From Amoebidium appalachense (taxonomy: Eukaryota > Ichthyosporea), in contig CAVNZM010000001.1 of assembly GCA_963693365.1 (NCBI GenBank), positions 8,308,001 through 8,372,000 of the forward strand: a stretch of 64,000 nucleotides of DNA, given 5' to 3'. This document shows positions 1-14,054 of this stretch, piece after piece. The notes beneath the pieces were generated by a model. That model was not told the origin of the DNA, made no database searches, and saw only the letters and a program-made list of their open reading frames with translations. The translations under genes and the position numbers were made by a program. Positions within the stretch are counted from its first letter, which is position 1. Each line of letters opens with the position of its first letter.

Positions 1-62
1 GCCTGTGTGCACGTGTGCATGTCTACATGTGTTTGCATGTGTGCCTGTGTGTGTCCCCATAC

Positions 63-2830
<2,768 letters not shown>

Positions 2831-4243
2831 GATGAAGTTGTTCCTGCCTGCCCGCAAGTAGATTTTACAAGTTGTACTACCAGGATGATGATGTGCTAAA
2901 ACAAAGAGTCAAGACCAAAGGATGTAGGAGCCGAATGTTGCTGAAAACCATTAGCCAGCCAGTAAAAATTTCGGGACTGCTAGTGCAATATTTCTTTGTA
3001 GTCCTGATGAATCACCAGCTTCGACAGTAGCTTCGACAGCAATCCACAAGCTCAAGGTCTGGGGTGAAGATGTTGTCGCTTTGTGTGGTTTACTTGCTTG
3101 TCATCCGCTCGTGGTTGTTATGTCTACTCTTCCTAGAAACTTTTACAGCCAAAAAACCAAACCATGCTTTGCATTACCCGGTGTCTAGTGAAAGTTACTT
3201 ATACAGCCACGAACTAAAATCCAACACACCAACATGCGTCCCCTAATTTTTCTCTTCTTTTTTAGGTGAATGCACAAACTTTGAACACAAAAAGTGATGC
3301 CTCCTTGTGCAAATTCATCGCATTGAACCCTTGCGTTGCTAAAATTTCAGGGATATTCAAATAAATTGTACGGGCTTTTGAGCTCATGAAACAAATGAGC
3401 TGTAAACGAACATTCAGGAATTTGACCTCCTGGTGGCAAATTACAGCAGTAACCGGCCTACTTCATACATTTGCAAATTGGGCTGATATTTATTCAAATT
3501 TGTTTGCTATAGCCAAAGTTGTAACCATGAGGCCCCATTTTTATAGAAATCAAGGGAGCCATTGAATTCTGACAATGATTCAGCAATATTTGACACCCTG
3601 GAGGCAAGCTGCTTAGGTCATAATGACATCATCGCCAGCCACGCATTGTGATTGGTCATATTTGCCAACAATTTGGGTCGTCCAATCAAATGCCATTCTT
3701 GCGTCGATTGTAAGACCCTATCCCGTTTTTGAAATTTGTTTCAGGGTGCGAAACAACGAAATTCCTATTTTATCTTGCGCGGGCTGGTAAGCCAATCAAA
3801 TTGCGTGCGTTTATCTCATGGCAACACGATTCACGTTCAGTGATCAGTCACGGCCGTGGTTCAGTTCACCACTTTCAGTCTTTCTGAAATTTACTTGACA
3901 CTTGAAGTTCATCGGTACTACGGAAACAAAACGTGTCTGTTGTGTGCGCGTGAAGGGGACTTTCGTCGTGTTTGCTGAAGCTTCAGCTGGTGAGCTTTCA
4001 TGGCTTTCAGTGCCTGTTTCTTGTATAGCGCAAATGTGTAATTCGAAATAGCTTGGTGATCCGTTCGAATTCCTTGTGTTTTGGTTTTATATGTAGCGTG
4101 TGTTGCGTCGATCAGTCAAGGCAGACGGTCACCTCAGCCCAGTTTTAGCGATCGATTACTCTCTCAGTTTCACGCATACAATAAGTAGATAATTAGGTAC
4201 ACATTCAGCAATTGCCAATTTTCACTTAAATCAGCTCCTTTTT
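2831..4243. promoter_or_regulatory. Shared upstream region of syntaxin and ABHD genes
   Basis: Region of about 1.4 kb between two divergent genes and, unlike most of the window, free of microsatellites after 2880. It contains several CCAAT-type motifs on both strands (GATTGGTC near 3652, TCCAATCAAAT near 3691, GCCAATCAAAT near 3792) and ends in 5' leader sequence of the hydrolase. No reading frame in it looks coding. A bidirectional promoter is inferred from position and CCAAT boxes only. Confidence 0.4.
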
Positions 4244-5515
4244 ATGGTCATTCAGAAGGTTTCATCCGACAACCCACGCCCCACACAGTATAACAACATG
4301 GCAGCAATAGCGGTAGGGGCAGCTGCTTGTGGGGGCGTTGCCCTCTACACCGCGTACTATCACTTTCGCGTCAGAGAGGTCCCCCAAATACGCTGCCGCC
4401 CAGTAGCATTCAACAAAGCCGTGCTCGAGCGATGTTCAATTCTAAAGCAGGCATACTGGCCCCATGTTCTTGCCTTCAACGCACATCTTCAACTGGTGGC
4501 CCTCTCTCTTCGAAATGCCCTGCGCCCGGCCCTCACGTTTAAGCGCGAGTTGGTAGATGTTGAGGGGGGTGCAGAACATGTTGCACTGGATTGGGCCGTG
4601 GGGGAGAATGAGCCCGCGCCCGACGCCCCTACTATGATCCTTCTTCACGGAATTACGGGTGATGCCCCAAGTATGGCCCACCTCGCGCGGGAGGCGCTCA
4701 GCAGGGGTTGGCGTGCTGTGGTGGTGATTAGACGTGGCCATGGTGGGTTAAAGCTGCGCACGCCCAAGTTTAACCCTATGGGGTGTGTGCACGATTTGCG
4801 CAAGTGCATAGCAACCATCCAGGAGAGGTACCCTGAGAGCCCATTGGCGTTGGTGGGGTGGTCCGCTGGTTCAGGCATCCTTGTGCGTTATTTGGGGGAG
4901 GAAGGGAGCAAGACGCTCATAAAAGTAGCGGTGGGGTTGTGTCCGGGTTACGATGTGGAGAAATGTTTTAGCCGGATACAGCCCTTTTACGGCAGGTATA
5001 TGTCTGGAAAGCTCAAGAGTTTTTTCTTGAAGCAGCACGCGGATACACTCAGCCAGGTGGGTAGTTTCGAGGTTGCGATGAATGCGCGCAATTGCAATCA
5101 TTTCCTTGAATCGGCACACGGGCTGTTTGGGTTCGCCAGCTATGATGAGTTCCTGCAGCACAGCAACCCCATGGTCGTGGCACATCAAATCGCCGTGCCA
5201 CTTCTGTGCATTAACGCGTTAGATGACCCCATTTGCACGTCGGAGAATGTGGAGGAGCAGGCGTGGTTGTTTGATCATGTCCCTAATGCCATCCTCGCCA
5301 CTACGGAGAGGGGTTCCCACTGTGCGTATTTGGAGGGTGTGGGTTTGACATCATGGTTAGATCGTGTGACATGCGATTATGTGAGTGCGGCATTGGGGAC
5401 GATGAAGGAGGGAATAAGGCCGTGTGCTTCTGCGCTGAGTCTGTCGGTGGAGGAGTTGAAAGCTATTCCTAAGAAGAACGGGTACCTGCCGTGTGAGTGC
5501 TGCGAGGACCAATGA
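4244..5515 (+). CDS. Alpha/beta hydrolase of the YheT / ABHD1-ABHD3 family
   Basis: Intronless gene, 423 codons from the first ATG (4244) or 405 from an in-frame ATG at 4298; the second starts directly with a hydrophobic stretch (AAIAVGAAACGGVALYTAYY) typical of the N-terminal anchor of ABHD1/2/3, so it may be the real start. The hydrolase core shows the oxyanion motif LLHGITG (His about 135), the nucleophile elbow GWSAGSG (Ser about 207), the acid in NALDDP (Asp about 327) and the catalytic His in GSHCAYLEG (about 359). Family members are membrane-bound lipid hydrolases or phospholipases; the substrate cannot be read from sequence. ATTAAA at 5563-5568, about 50 bases after the stop, is a plausible poly(A) signal. 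It is the only gene here with no intron, which could point to retroposition, but there is no A-tail. Confidence 0.92.
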   Translation: MVIQKVSSDNPRPTQYNNMAAIAVGAAACGGVALYTAYYHFRVREVPQIRCRPVAFNKAVLERCSILKQAYWPHVLAFNAHLQLVALSLRNALRPALTFKRELVDVEGGAEHVALDWAVGENEPAPDAPTMILLHGITGDAPSMAHLAREALSRGWRAVVVIRRGHGGLKLRTPKFNPMGCVHDLRKCIATIQERYPESPLALVGWSAGSGILVRYLGEEGSKTLIKVAVGLCPGYDVEKCFSRIQPFYGRYMSGKLKSFFLKQHADTLSQVGSFEVAMNARNCNHFLESAHGLFGFASYDEFLQHSNPMVVAHQIAVPLLCINALDDPICTSENVEEQAWLFDHVPNAILATTERGSHCAYLEGVGLTSWLDRVTCDYVSAALGTMKEGIRPCASALSLSVEELKAIPKKNGYLPCECCEDQ

Positions 5516-6402
5516 ATTACTTTTATTATGATTTAACTGGATTACTTTTATTTTATTTTGATATTAAAAGAATTGACTGGGCGTGGCTGGAGTGGTTTTT
5601 TTCGTCTACTTATTTCGTCTCCTTCACATCCACCTGAGTATTTCATCAAGTGAAGTGGCTTCATTACCTTTTATTCGGTTTTCTTATTACTAGGTAAATA
5701 TTTAAACCTTTGTAAATATTATAACTGGACATGGCTGGAGTGGTTGGTTTCGTCATAATACTCTCTCTTCGTATCCACGTGCATTATTCTCCTGATTTTC
5801 CCCTTTCTTTCGTCTTTTGTATGGGAGATAATTTTTCTGGATTAACCACCTGTCATGTGCTTGAGCCATTATGGTCATTCTTAGGCTTGAGCGGCTCCTT
5901 TTCTCAGTTTTTCATCATTTATTCCCTTTTTCTCATCCTTTGCTCCGTTCGAGACGAAGGTTTCTTTCATTTTCTGGCACCCCAACCTAATTCTGTAGGC
6001 ATGCATGCTGTCATTATGACATACTATTCTTTCGTACACAACATGTTGCCCCCCCTCCCCCCCCCCCCCCCCCCCCTCCCCCCCCCCCTCTTCTTCCGTT
6101 CTCCCCTGGGGTTGATCTGCTTGGGTTAGAGCTTTGCAGCAAGCACCACATGCCCAAAACATGATGAAGCAAAACAAGCATACGAGACTAAATGCCGCTT
6201 TAAAATTATTATAAGTTATTTTTTACTGTGTCGGCATTTTCGCACACGTGACTTTAAAAGTTTACATAAAGCACAGATCGGTCTAGGGGGCACTGGCTGG
6301 CACCAGGTTAACGGCACAGAATCGAAATTCCAATTTGCACGTGGTTGGAGAATGTTGGTGTGTGTGAATGAACATGTGTTGGGCGGGTTGGGTGCCCGTG
6401 CC
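5516..6402. other. 3' flank of hydrolase gene, no gene seen
   Basis: AT-rich sequence. The phrase ACTGG(A/G)C(A/G)TGGCTGGAGTGGTT occurs near 5575-5597 and again near 5725-5745 followed by similar text (TTTCGTC), so part of it is a short local duplication of about 150-bp period. A C-run lies at 6049-6090. An open frame at 5731-6129 has no family signature and is probably chance. Confidence 0.4.
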
Positions 6403-6860
6403 CACGTGCCCATATGTGATGGGTTGGGTGCTTTTCCTTTGCCCATATCTCGTGGGTTTGCTGCTCGTACTTTGCCAATATATGGTGGGTTGCATGCCTC
6501 CGAGAATCCTGTGCCTAAATATGGTGTGCCCATATATGGTGCGTTGGGTGCTCTTCCTTTGCCCATACATGGCGGGTCGGGGGTTTTCCCTTGCTTATAT
6601 ATGGTGGGTTGGGTGCCTTTCCTTTGCCCATATATGGTTGGTTGGGTGCTCTTCCTTTGCCCATATATGGTGGGTTGGGTGCCCTTCCTTTGCCCATATA
6701 TGGTTGGTTGGGTGCTCTTCCTTTGCCCATATATGGTGGGTTGGGTCCTCATCCTTTGCCCATATATATTATGTGCCGCTCTTCTCTCTTTTTGTGCCCA
6801 TATATGGTGGGTTGCATGCTATCCGAGAATCCTGTGCCCGAATATGGTCCGCCCATCATT
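6403..6860 (+). repeat. 33-bp minisatellite (CCCATATATGG type)
   Basis: Tandem array whose unit reads CCCATATATGGTGGGTTGGG followed by TGCTCTTCCTTTG (33 bases). The best-kept units lie between 6590 and 6770, where GGTTGG/CTCTT and GGTGGG/CCCTT variants alternate, giving a 66-bp higher-order period. A different segment (GGTTGCATGC..CCGAGAATCCTGTGCC) appears twice, near 6487 and 6810, at both ends of the array. Because 33 is a multiple of three, frames stay open on both strands (for example 6216-6752 minus), but no start context, splice signal or family match supports a protein. Confidence 0.9.
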
Positions 6861-6989
6861 TGGTGGATACTTTGCACTCTGTAGCGCATCCTCCTTCCCC
6901 CCCCCCCCCCCCCCCCCCTCCCCCCGCCATGCTCCAGCCCACGTCCTCCGGCCCCCGAATGCCCCAACCCACTGTGACTAGCTTCTCCA

Positions 6990-7319
6990 AATCATAATTG
7001 AGAAAAAATACGAACCTCTACCAGTGAGGCTGGGGTGTAAACCCTGGGCTAAGTGTGTACTAGTAGTTAGGATTGGTAACGGTGTGATAGTCTAGCTTAT
7101 TGCACCTTTAGCACCCTAACTAGGTTACATGTTCGGTGCTGTGTTGAAGACGGTAGCTCCTATCACACGTGATGGGGGCCCCCTGTGGGATCCTTCTTGG
7201 AACAAAACGGGATAAACTATAAAAGTTAAAGGAATAAAAACCCCAACACACTTACTGTACACACTTATCCAGGGGCAAAGGGGAAGTGCATGAGAGAGGT
7301 ATTCGGGGTATTGGGGGTT

Positions 7320-7350
<31 letters not shown>

Positions 7351-7546
7351 CATCCATATGAACACAGTGATTTCGCGGAGTTGGGGTGGGGTGGGGTGGG
7401 GGGGGGGGGGGGGGGGGGGGGGGGGAGGGAGAGAGATGGGGAGGGGGCCCCCCCGTTATTTAATACTCCCTCCCCACACCTCCCTCCCCCAACCCCCTCC
7501 ACGTTTCACCATCCTTTCAAATCGGATCGTTTTACGTCGATGACCT

Positions 7547-7578
<32 letters not shown>

Positions 7579-7730
7579 CCCCCGGGCCCCCGCCCCGGCT
7601 CCTTGCAGTGGACAATCTTGGCTAGCAACATATAACAAATATGCCAAGGTAGCTGTAGGCACTCTAAATAGTATTAGGCAAAGACACGTATATGTAGGTT
7701 GCTCTGCATAAGGAACAATAGATTATCAAG
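6990..7730. other. G- and C-run segment, no gene seen
   Basis: Holds two long G-runs (7323-7350, 7399-7425) and one long C-run (7548-7575) within 250 bases, complementary to each other. Open frames here translate only the homopolymers. Confidence 0.5.
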
Positions 7731-7736
7731 ACTGAG

Positions 7737-8054
7737 GCTGCACCGGGTGCTTTACCGCTGTATCATGACTGTCTGAATCCAGCCTCTATTTGAGGCCCAA
7801 TCCCACAATCACAGCACAGACATTGCTTTCAAGGGCCCCGTGCAACTGAGATTGTAACAACCGGGTGGCCACCCCAATCGAATATTCGATCGTGCATGTG
7901 CCTCAATGGAAGTGTCGTTGAGGCACAGCAGCTTGATGACAGTTTGCGTCACTGGGCCGCCCACGTCTTTTGCTGAAACCTAGTGAACACACACTGGCCC
8001 GTCACTTTAACTCGACGGACTTACGTTTCGCGCCCCCCCCCCCCCCCCCCCCCC
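7737..8054 (+). repeat. Dispersed repeat family B, copy 1, C-run at right end
   Basis: Resembles 16558-16856 along its whole length: both start GGCTGCACC, share CCCAATCCCACAATCACA, ACAACCGGG/ACCAACCGGG, a short inverted repeat (AATCGA...TCGAT) and GCCTCAATG, and both end in a C-run (8035 onward here). A weaker related stretch is at 12378-12470. Looks like a decayed transposable element; no coding capacity seen. Confidence 0.7.
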
Positions 8055-8057
8055 TTC

Positions 8058-8104
<47 letters not shown>

Positions 8105-8283
8105 AACAAAAAAAAAACACACACACACAGAAACACACACACCCTCCCGGGCCTCTGCCATCCCCCCCCCCCCCCCCCTTCCCCCCCCCCCCCCTCCCCC
8201 TCCCCCCCCTGAGCCGCCCTACAACCCCTTCCCCCTCCACCCCTTTCCATCCCCATCTCCCCCCCCTCCCCCCTTCCCCCGCA

Positions 8284-8504
8284 TTCCCCCTTCAGAAGAA
8301 GAATTCCAAGACAGCTCACGAAGAGTTTTTGCGAGTCATTCACGCACATTGTTGCCAAAAACACTACCTCATATCGGGTTGCTCCAGACACACATGTAGC
8401 CTCACATAGTAGTGAAGTCGATATAATTTTTTTATGGTGTCCCGTGTTAACATGCCTATGCATATGTGCCGTGCAATGTCACATGGCTACTAAACCGTTG
8501 AATG
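8284..8504 (+). repeat. Dispersed repeat family C, copy 1
   Basis: Near-copy of 13213-13418. Shared blocks include AGAAGA...AAGACAGC(T/C)CACGAAG, CGAGTCATTCACGC, CATTGTTGCCAAAAACAC and CACATGGCTACTAAAC. Copy 1 carries an extra stretch near 8368-8390 absent from copy 2. A C-rich tract precedes both copies. Confidence 0.8.
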
Positions 8505-9530
8505 CATAAAACCCGCCCCCCATCGAGGCTCTCTAGGCATAATAAATTCCCTGAAACACCCCTGCTCCCCCCCCACCCCCCATTCCCCGGCCGTCTACTC
8601 CACAAATACAGGCGCCTTTCTCTCCCTTTACCTCTAAGCCAGTTCTCTTCTCATCCAGGCTCGCCTATCTCACTCTGCTTGGCTCAAGTAAACAAACGTT
8701 AAGTCCTACCACTTTTCCCGCTTCCCTCCCTCTGCCCCCCCCCCCCCCCCCCCCCCCTTCCACCTCCCCCCCCATCCCTTGTCTTCCCTCTCCCTCTCTT
8801 CCTCCTGTTCAGCAACCCTGCAGCTTACCTCCTAATTCGTACACCTGGTTGTGTAAATGTCAACTTCGAACCACGATTCCCCCCCCCCCCCTCCCCCCCC
8901 CCCCCCCCCCTCCCTCCACACACGCACACACACACATCTCCCTCCTCCTCCCCTCCCCCCCCCCCCCCCTTCTCTTCCTGCATAACAAAAGACTCACAAC
9001 ATTGCACACCCAATCTCTTTCTCTTTCTCTCTCTCTCTCTCTCCCCCCCCCCCCCCCCCTTCCCCTTCTTCCCCCCTCCCCTCCTCCTCCTCCTCCCGTA
9101 CCACTATCCCCACCCCCCGTCCCCATCATCCCTTGCTTGCCCCCTTCTCCCCCTCCTCCTCCTCCCCCCCCCCCCCCCCTCGCCGCTTTTTTTCCTATCT
9201 AGATCCATCAGACAGGAAGTGCCCCTCCTCCCTACAACCCCCACCTGCCATATTAGGCAAGTCGTATCCGATTGGCTGCCTGGCGCAACTCTGGGCCATT
9301 GCCGGGTGCAACAGCACGTGGCACGATGCTGATTTTACGCAAAAGGTGTTCTGATTGGGTGGGATTGGTGCACCTGTTCAGGGAAATGAGGGTGCTCTGT
9401 GCACCAATAGCAGGTGCATATCCCTTCACTAATGTTTTGCTATTTATATACTTTGTGTTTAGTGTATATATTATTATTTTGGATGCCTCCCCGGGGGGAA
9501 GGCGGGGAGGTGGAGGCTTCTATTGACCAC
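8505..9530. other. C-rich intergenic DNA, no gene seen
   Basis: Polypyrimidine plus-strand sequence with C-runs (8738-8758, 8880-8910, 9043-9059, 9167-9179) and a (CT)n patch at 9014-9042. The 9230-9480 portion is ordinary-complexity sequence with inverted CCAAT motifs (GATTGGCT 9270, GATTGGGT 9352) but no supported gene. Confidence 0.4.
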
Positions 9531-9719
9531 CTTTGCACTCTTCATGAGCTCTGCCCAGATATGATAGATTAATGATATCATTCGAGTCGTTTTGGGTTTT
9601 TATATGGTTTGTTTGCAGGTCCAATGAACACTCGGTGAGTGGGCTGGGGGGAGGGGGAGGGGGGTTGGGGGGGGGGGGGATATGGCGAAGAGGAGAGGGG
9701 TCTGTAGGGGAAAGGGAAG

Positions 9720-9847
9720 CAATATGTGTGTATGTGTTTGTGTTGGGGCAGAGGGGTAGGAGAAGGGGGGGGGGAGGGGGGGTTCCTGTGCATGTGTGCA
9801 TGTGTGTGCGCGCACATATGAAGGCTGTGTCGCATTGTATTTGTGTG

Positions 9848-9882
<35 letters not shown>

Positions 9883-9883
9883 C

Positions 9884-9931
<48 letters not shown>

Positions 9932-9935
9932 GGTG
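9720..9935 (+). repeat. (GT)n microsatellites
   Basis: Two GT arrays at about 9852-9880 and 9892-9929 inside TG-rich DNA. No exon was found next to them, unlike most GT blocks in the gene regions. Confidence 0.85.
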
Positions 9936-10108
9936 CTTAGGCAATGTACACATTCACATGCATGTATCGGTCGCCCACACGGCACGGAATTTTTTCTGGT
10001 GGTTGGTTTGGTTGAATTGCTGGCCTCCTCTTGAAGGCCCCGTAGATAAGTGGATGTTTGGGTGGTCAACCCCTCCCCCCTCCCCACCCCCTCCCCCTTT
10101 TTTGTCAG

Positions 10109-10360
<252 letters not shown>

Positions 10361-10399
10361 CCCCCGGCCTACCCGTGCCACCAGGGTGTCTTATCAAGG

Positions 10400-11110
10400 C
10401 TACGAGGGTGTGTGCATATGAATATTCACACACGTGCTTATGAGGCCCTGAGGATTAATAGAGCCCCCAACCATCAAAAAATTCACGTTTGCCGGGAAGG
10501 CGCGTAATTCCTACAACACCGGAAATTTGGGGGAAAACGGGTTGAACCCCGAAGACTGGTCCAGGAGGATAGGCAGCCCAACCTTCACGAGCGACCATAT
10601 TATCTCCCATGACCCCAAGACAAAGATAAGCAAATTGGTGAATTTGTACCAGGCAATGGTACCCCACCTACCGAAATTATTATTAGTATTATTTTTTACC
10701 GGGTTTTCCATCACGATTTCTGCACTGTTACATATATGGTGGTATAGGTGGTTCTGATTCAAACCCATGCAGTGTCGCGCCAAGAAACTCGAACGGATTC
10801 ACCGGAATATCTGAAATTCTACAGGCCCATGGACTGGGGATCAGACGCCGGGAGAGAAAATTCGGCAACGTCTCTGATTTATGTTTTTGGTGCACCCATT
10901 CCGCCACCTCTCTCAGACAGAAACGCCACCGTAACGGTGCGAAATTTCGGTGCAAACGGATGAGGAATTTCCTTCACGTGTGTCTGTGGAAGTTTCTGGA
11001 CTGCACGAGAATGTCGCTGCCGTGTGCCACGTGCACCTGATGGTAGTACCGAAAATGTCCTTGAACAGATTGTATATCACAGATCCCGATGTCTTTTAAC
11101 CCGGGAGTTT
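10400..11110. other. Unassigned normal-complexity sequence
   Basis: About 700 bases of balanced composition between simple repeats. An open frame at 10527-10757 (plus) ends in a hydrophobic stretch (KLLLVLFFTGFSITISALLH), and frames at 10748-10963 are also open, but there is no homologue I recognise, no splice context and no repeat partner in the window. Confidence 0.3.
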
Positions 11111-11116
11111 TTATTT

Positions 11117-11121
<5 letters not shown>

Positions 11122-11169
<48 letters not shown>

Positions 11170-11281
11170 TTATTATATACTTCCCACTTTTTTCCTTCCC
11201 CCCCCCCCCCCCCCCCCCCCCCTTTTTTTTTTCCCTTTTTTTTATTTATTTATTTTTTTTTTGGGGGGGGGGGGGGGGGGA
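11122..11281 (+). repeat. Compound T-run/G-run and C-run/T-run block
   Basis: T(28)-G(about 20), a short spacer, C(about 23)-T-rich, then T(8)-G(18). The G-runs and C-run can pair with each other. It lies among A/T-rich DNA. Confidence 0.85.
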
Positions 11282-11582
11282 GGATCCCTCATGTGTGCAT
11301 CACCTGCGATTTTGGATCCCGATTTCTTTAAGGATTTATTATTTTAAGCCGTTTTAGCGAAATTATTATAGAAATTTTTTTCTTTTATGTTTTTATGTAT
11401 GTATATAGGCTGAACGCGATTAACTGCTGAAAAGTGATTACCGGAAATGAACTCCCTTAGACGAATTTGACGCTCATCAGAAACACATGTACAGCGATTT
11501 GTCGCGATTGCAAATTTCTATCCAATCTGCACCAAATGCTCAGCTATGAATATCATTTTAACAAAAAAAAACAAAAAAAAAA

Positions 11583-11725
11583 ACGATTACTTGAGTTTAT
11601 CAAAGAAAAGTTGTGCATTTCAGCACATGACTAAAAAACAGGTGGAGAAAGAAAAGTGCAGTCCGACAGGAAGAGTACGATTGTTTTCCCCGGCCCTTGC
11701 AAACCCAGATTCCTTACCAGTATGA

Positions 11726-11729
<4 letters not shown>
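11583..11729 (+). repeat. Left arm of outer inverted repeat (family D)
   Basis: Reverse complement of 16081-16227 with only a few mismatches over about 147 bases. Both arms run from an A/T-rich tip (CGATTACTTG...) to a GT/CA microsatellite (11730-11802 here, 15939-16080 at the other arm). Confidence 0.9.

Positions 11730-11802
<73 letters not shown>
11730..11802 (+). repeat. (GT)n microsatellite
   Basis: About 36 uninterrupted GT units directly joined to the family D arm, followed by further TG-rich sequence to 11940. Confidence 0.95.
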
Positions 11803-11804
<2 letters not shown>

Positions 11805-12650
11805 ACGGTCTGTGTGTGTCACAGTGTGTGTGTCGCGCATATGTGCATGTACATGGCGTGTGCGTTTGCGCGCGCACGCGATTGCTCGCACGTGTGTGTA
11901 CACGCTTGTGTGGGTGTGTGTGTGCGCGTGCACTTGTATGTGGAGGGGAGAGGGGACTGGGGGGTGCCTTCAACCAGATACATGGTTGTGGTTGTGCTGG
12001 TGTTGTTAGAAGCGAGTTTTTTTGGGATGAAAGGTTGGGGGGGGGGGGGGGGGTTTGGGTAACACTTAACCTTATTGTGTTGTTGTTCTTGTCTTTTTTC
12101 TTTTGTGGGGGCCCTTCTTTTTTGGGGGGGGGGAGGAGGGGGGGGGGGGGGAGGGGGGGAGGTGAAGGGGGGGGGGGGGGGGTTGATTTGTTCTTTGGTC
12201 TGCACCATGCAAAGAGCCTATGATTCCCACTTGGCACAAGGTTCCACTAGTCAGAAACGTGGGATCTGTGTGGCTCCCCCATGCCTCCTCCCCCTTCCCC
12301 CCCCCCCCCCTCCCCCCCCCCCCCCCCCCCCCCCAAAAAAAGGGGGGGGGGGGGGAGGGGGGGGAGTAAATAAAAGAGTCCCACAATCAAAACCAACACC
12401 GCCCCAGCACAATCCATGACTTGTACGGTCATAGCAATCGGGTGACCACCCCAAGCACAACCAACTGCATATAAATGCATCGGCTACCACACTTGGTTTT
12501 CACCTGCTGAATCTGGTAGAGTATGCCCGTCGGAACGGCATGATTTGGTCGCCCTACCACCATGGCTAAAAGTTCCTACCTTCTGGAACCTCATCCCCTC
12601 CCTTCTCTCTCTCCCCCCCCCCCCCCCCCCCCCCCCCCTTCTTCCCTATC

Positions 12651-12754
12651 TTTGAGGCCGGCAGGCGGGCAGGGAGAGAGAGATGTGCCTATGCTTGTGG
12701 GGGTGGGGTACAAGGAGGATGATGATATTTTATAGCAGTGAGGGTCCTTTATGG
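12651..12754 (+). repeat. Left arm of inner inverted repeat
   Basis: About 104 bases that are the reverse complement of 13430-13533 with few differences. The interval between the arms holds a family C copy, C-runs and T-rich DNA. Confidence 0.9.
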
Positions 12755-13212
12755 TGAAGGTGTTTGTTCTTGTAGAAACACCGCTGCAACCTAAATGTGT
12801 GGTATCGTTTGCTCCAGCCCTGTGACTGAGCGAGAGTCTGACACTAACCTCAGGTGGTTTCTGTGAGAGTATGTGTCCCTCCCATCCCTTTTCTTCTTCT
12901 TTCCTTCTATCTTTTTAAGGTGCCTCTTTTTTCTTTTCTTTTCTTTTTAATCTTTTTTTTCTTTTTTTTCTTTTTTTTTATCCCCCCGTTGTTCTTTGGG
13001 AAAGGAGGAGGAGGAAAGGAAGGGATGTGGGGTGGTGGGGGGTGTATGTGGTGTTGGTGGTGGTGAGGAGAATTTTGTGCGTGTATCTGCCACTAAATCC
13101 CCCCCCCCCCCCCCCCCCCCCCTCCCTGCCACATAAATCCCCCCCCCCCCCTCCCCCCCCTCCCCCCCCTTTCCATCCCCCCTTCCCCCCGCTCCCCCCC
13201 TTCCCCTCGCAT

Positions 13213-13418
13213 GGCCCGCCCTCAAAAGAAGATATCAAAGACAGCCCACGAAGAGTTTTCGCGAGTCATTCACGCGCATTGTTGCCAAAAACACATGTAG
13301 CCCTGTAAAGTAGTGATGTGGTTACGTTTTTTAAATGGCGTACAGTACTGTGACACATGCCTATGCATATTTGCCGCCACATGTGCAATATCATTAATAT
13401 CACATGGCTACTAAACGT
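13213..13418 (+). repeat. Dispersed repeat family C, copy 2
   Basis: Second copy of the element at 8284-8504, in the same orientation. It ends just before the right arm of the inner inverted repeat. Confidence 0.8.
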
Positions 13419-13429
13419 AATCCATGAGT

Positions 13430-13533
13430 CCATAAAGGACCCTCACTGCTATAAAATATCATCCTCCTCCTTGTCCCCCACCCCCACGAGCATAGGCACA
13501 TCTCTCTCTCCCTGCCCGCCTGCCGGCCTCAGA
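13430..13533 (+). repeat. Right arm of inner inverted repeat
   Basis: Pairs with 12651-12754; the arms enclose about 675 bases. Confidence 0.9.
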
Positions 13534-13579
13534 GATGCCCTCGTGCACGAGATAATGGACTCAACTTGAACCACTTCAT

Positions 13580-13581
<2 letters not shown>

Positions 13582-13636
<55 letters not shown>

Positions 13637-13642
13637 AAAAAA
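13582..13642 (+). repeat. C(53)A(8) compound homopolymer
   Basis: One of the two longest C-runs of the window, passing straight into an A-run. Flanked on the right by CA-rich sequence. Confidence 0.95.
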
Positions 13643-14054
13643 GCTAATCATTATGCATACACACACACGCACACACCGGCACACGCACGCACACAGGCAC
13701 ACACACACACACGCACACACGTTCGGTTGCATGTGTATGCACACTCCTACATGTGTGCAGATCATCTGCAAACGGTATATCTCAGATATGTATGTGTGTG
13801 TATGTGACAGTGCATGCATGTGTCTTGTGTGTGTGTGCCCGTGTGTGTGTGTATGTGTGAACGTGTGCATGCATGTTTTGTGGTTGTGCATGACATATTT
13901 TTTTGTTCTGTTGCTGCTGCACATATTTGAGGCAGACAAAACTCGACGATAACTGAAATTGCAGCCAAGTTAAGAGATGTTCAAGATCTCTCCCTGAGAA
14001 GACTTCCTTCTCCGCAGAACTGCAAGCTGGTGTTGAGTAAAGTATTAGCAACAT

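Noticed and set aside
6216-6981. Overlapping open frames of about 180-209 codons through the minisatellite
   Set aside because: The 33-bp unit keeps all frames open; several frames on both strands are equally long, so none is preferred as coding.
10511-10963. Open frames with a hydrophobic segment between microsatellites
   Set aside because: No family resemblance, no splice context, and frames on both strands are similarly open. Recorded only as unassigned sequence.
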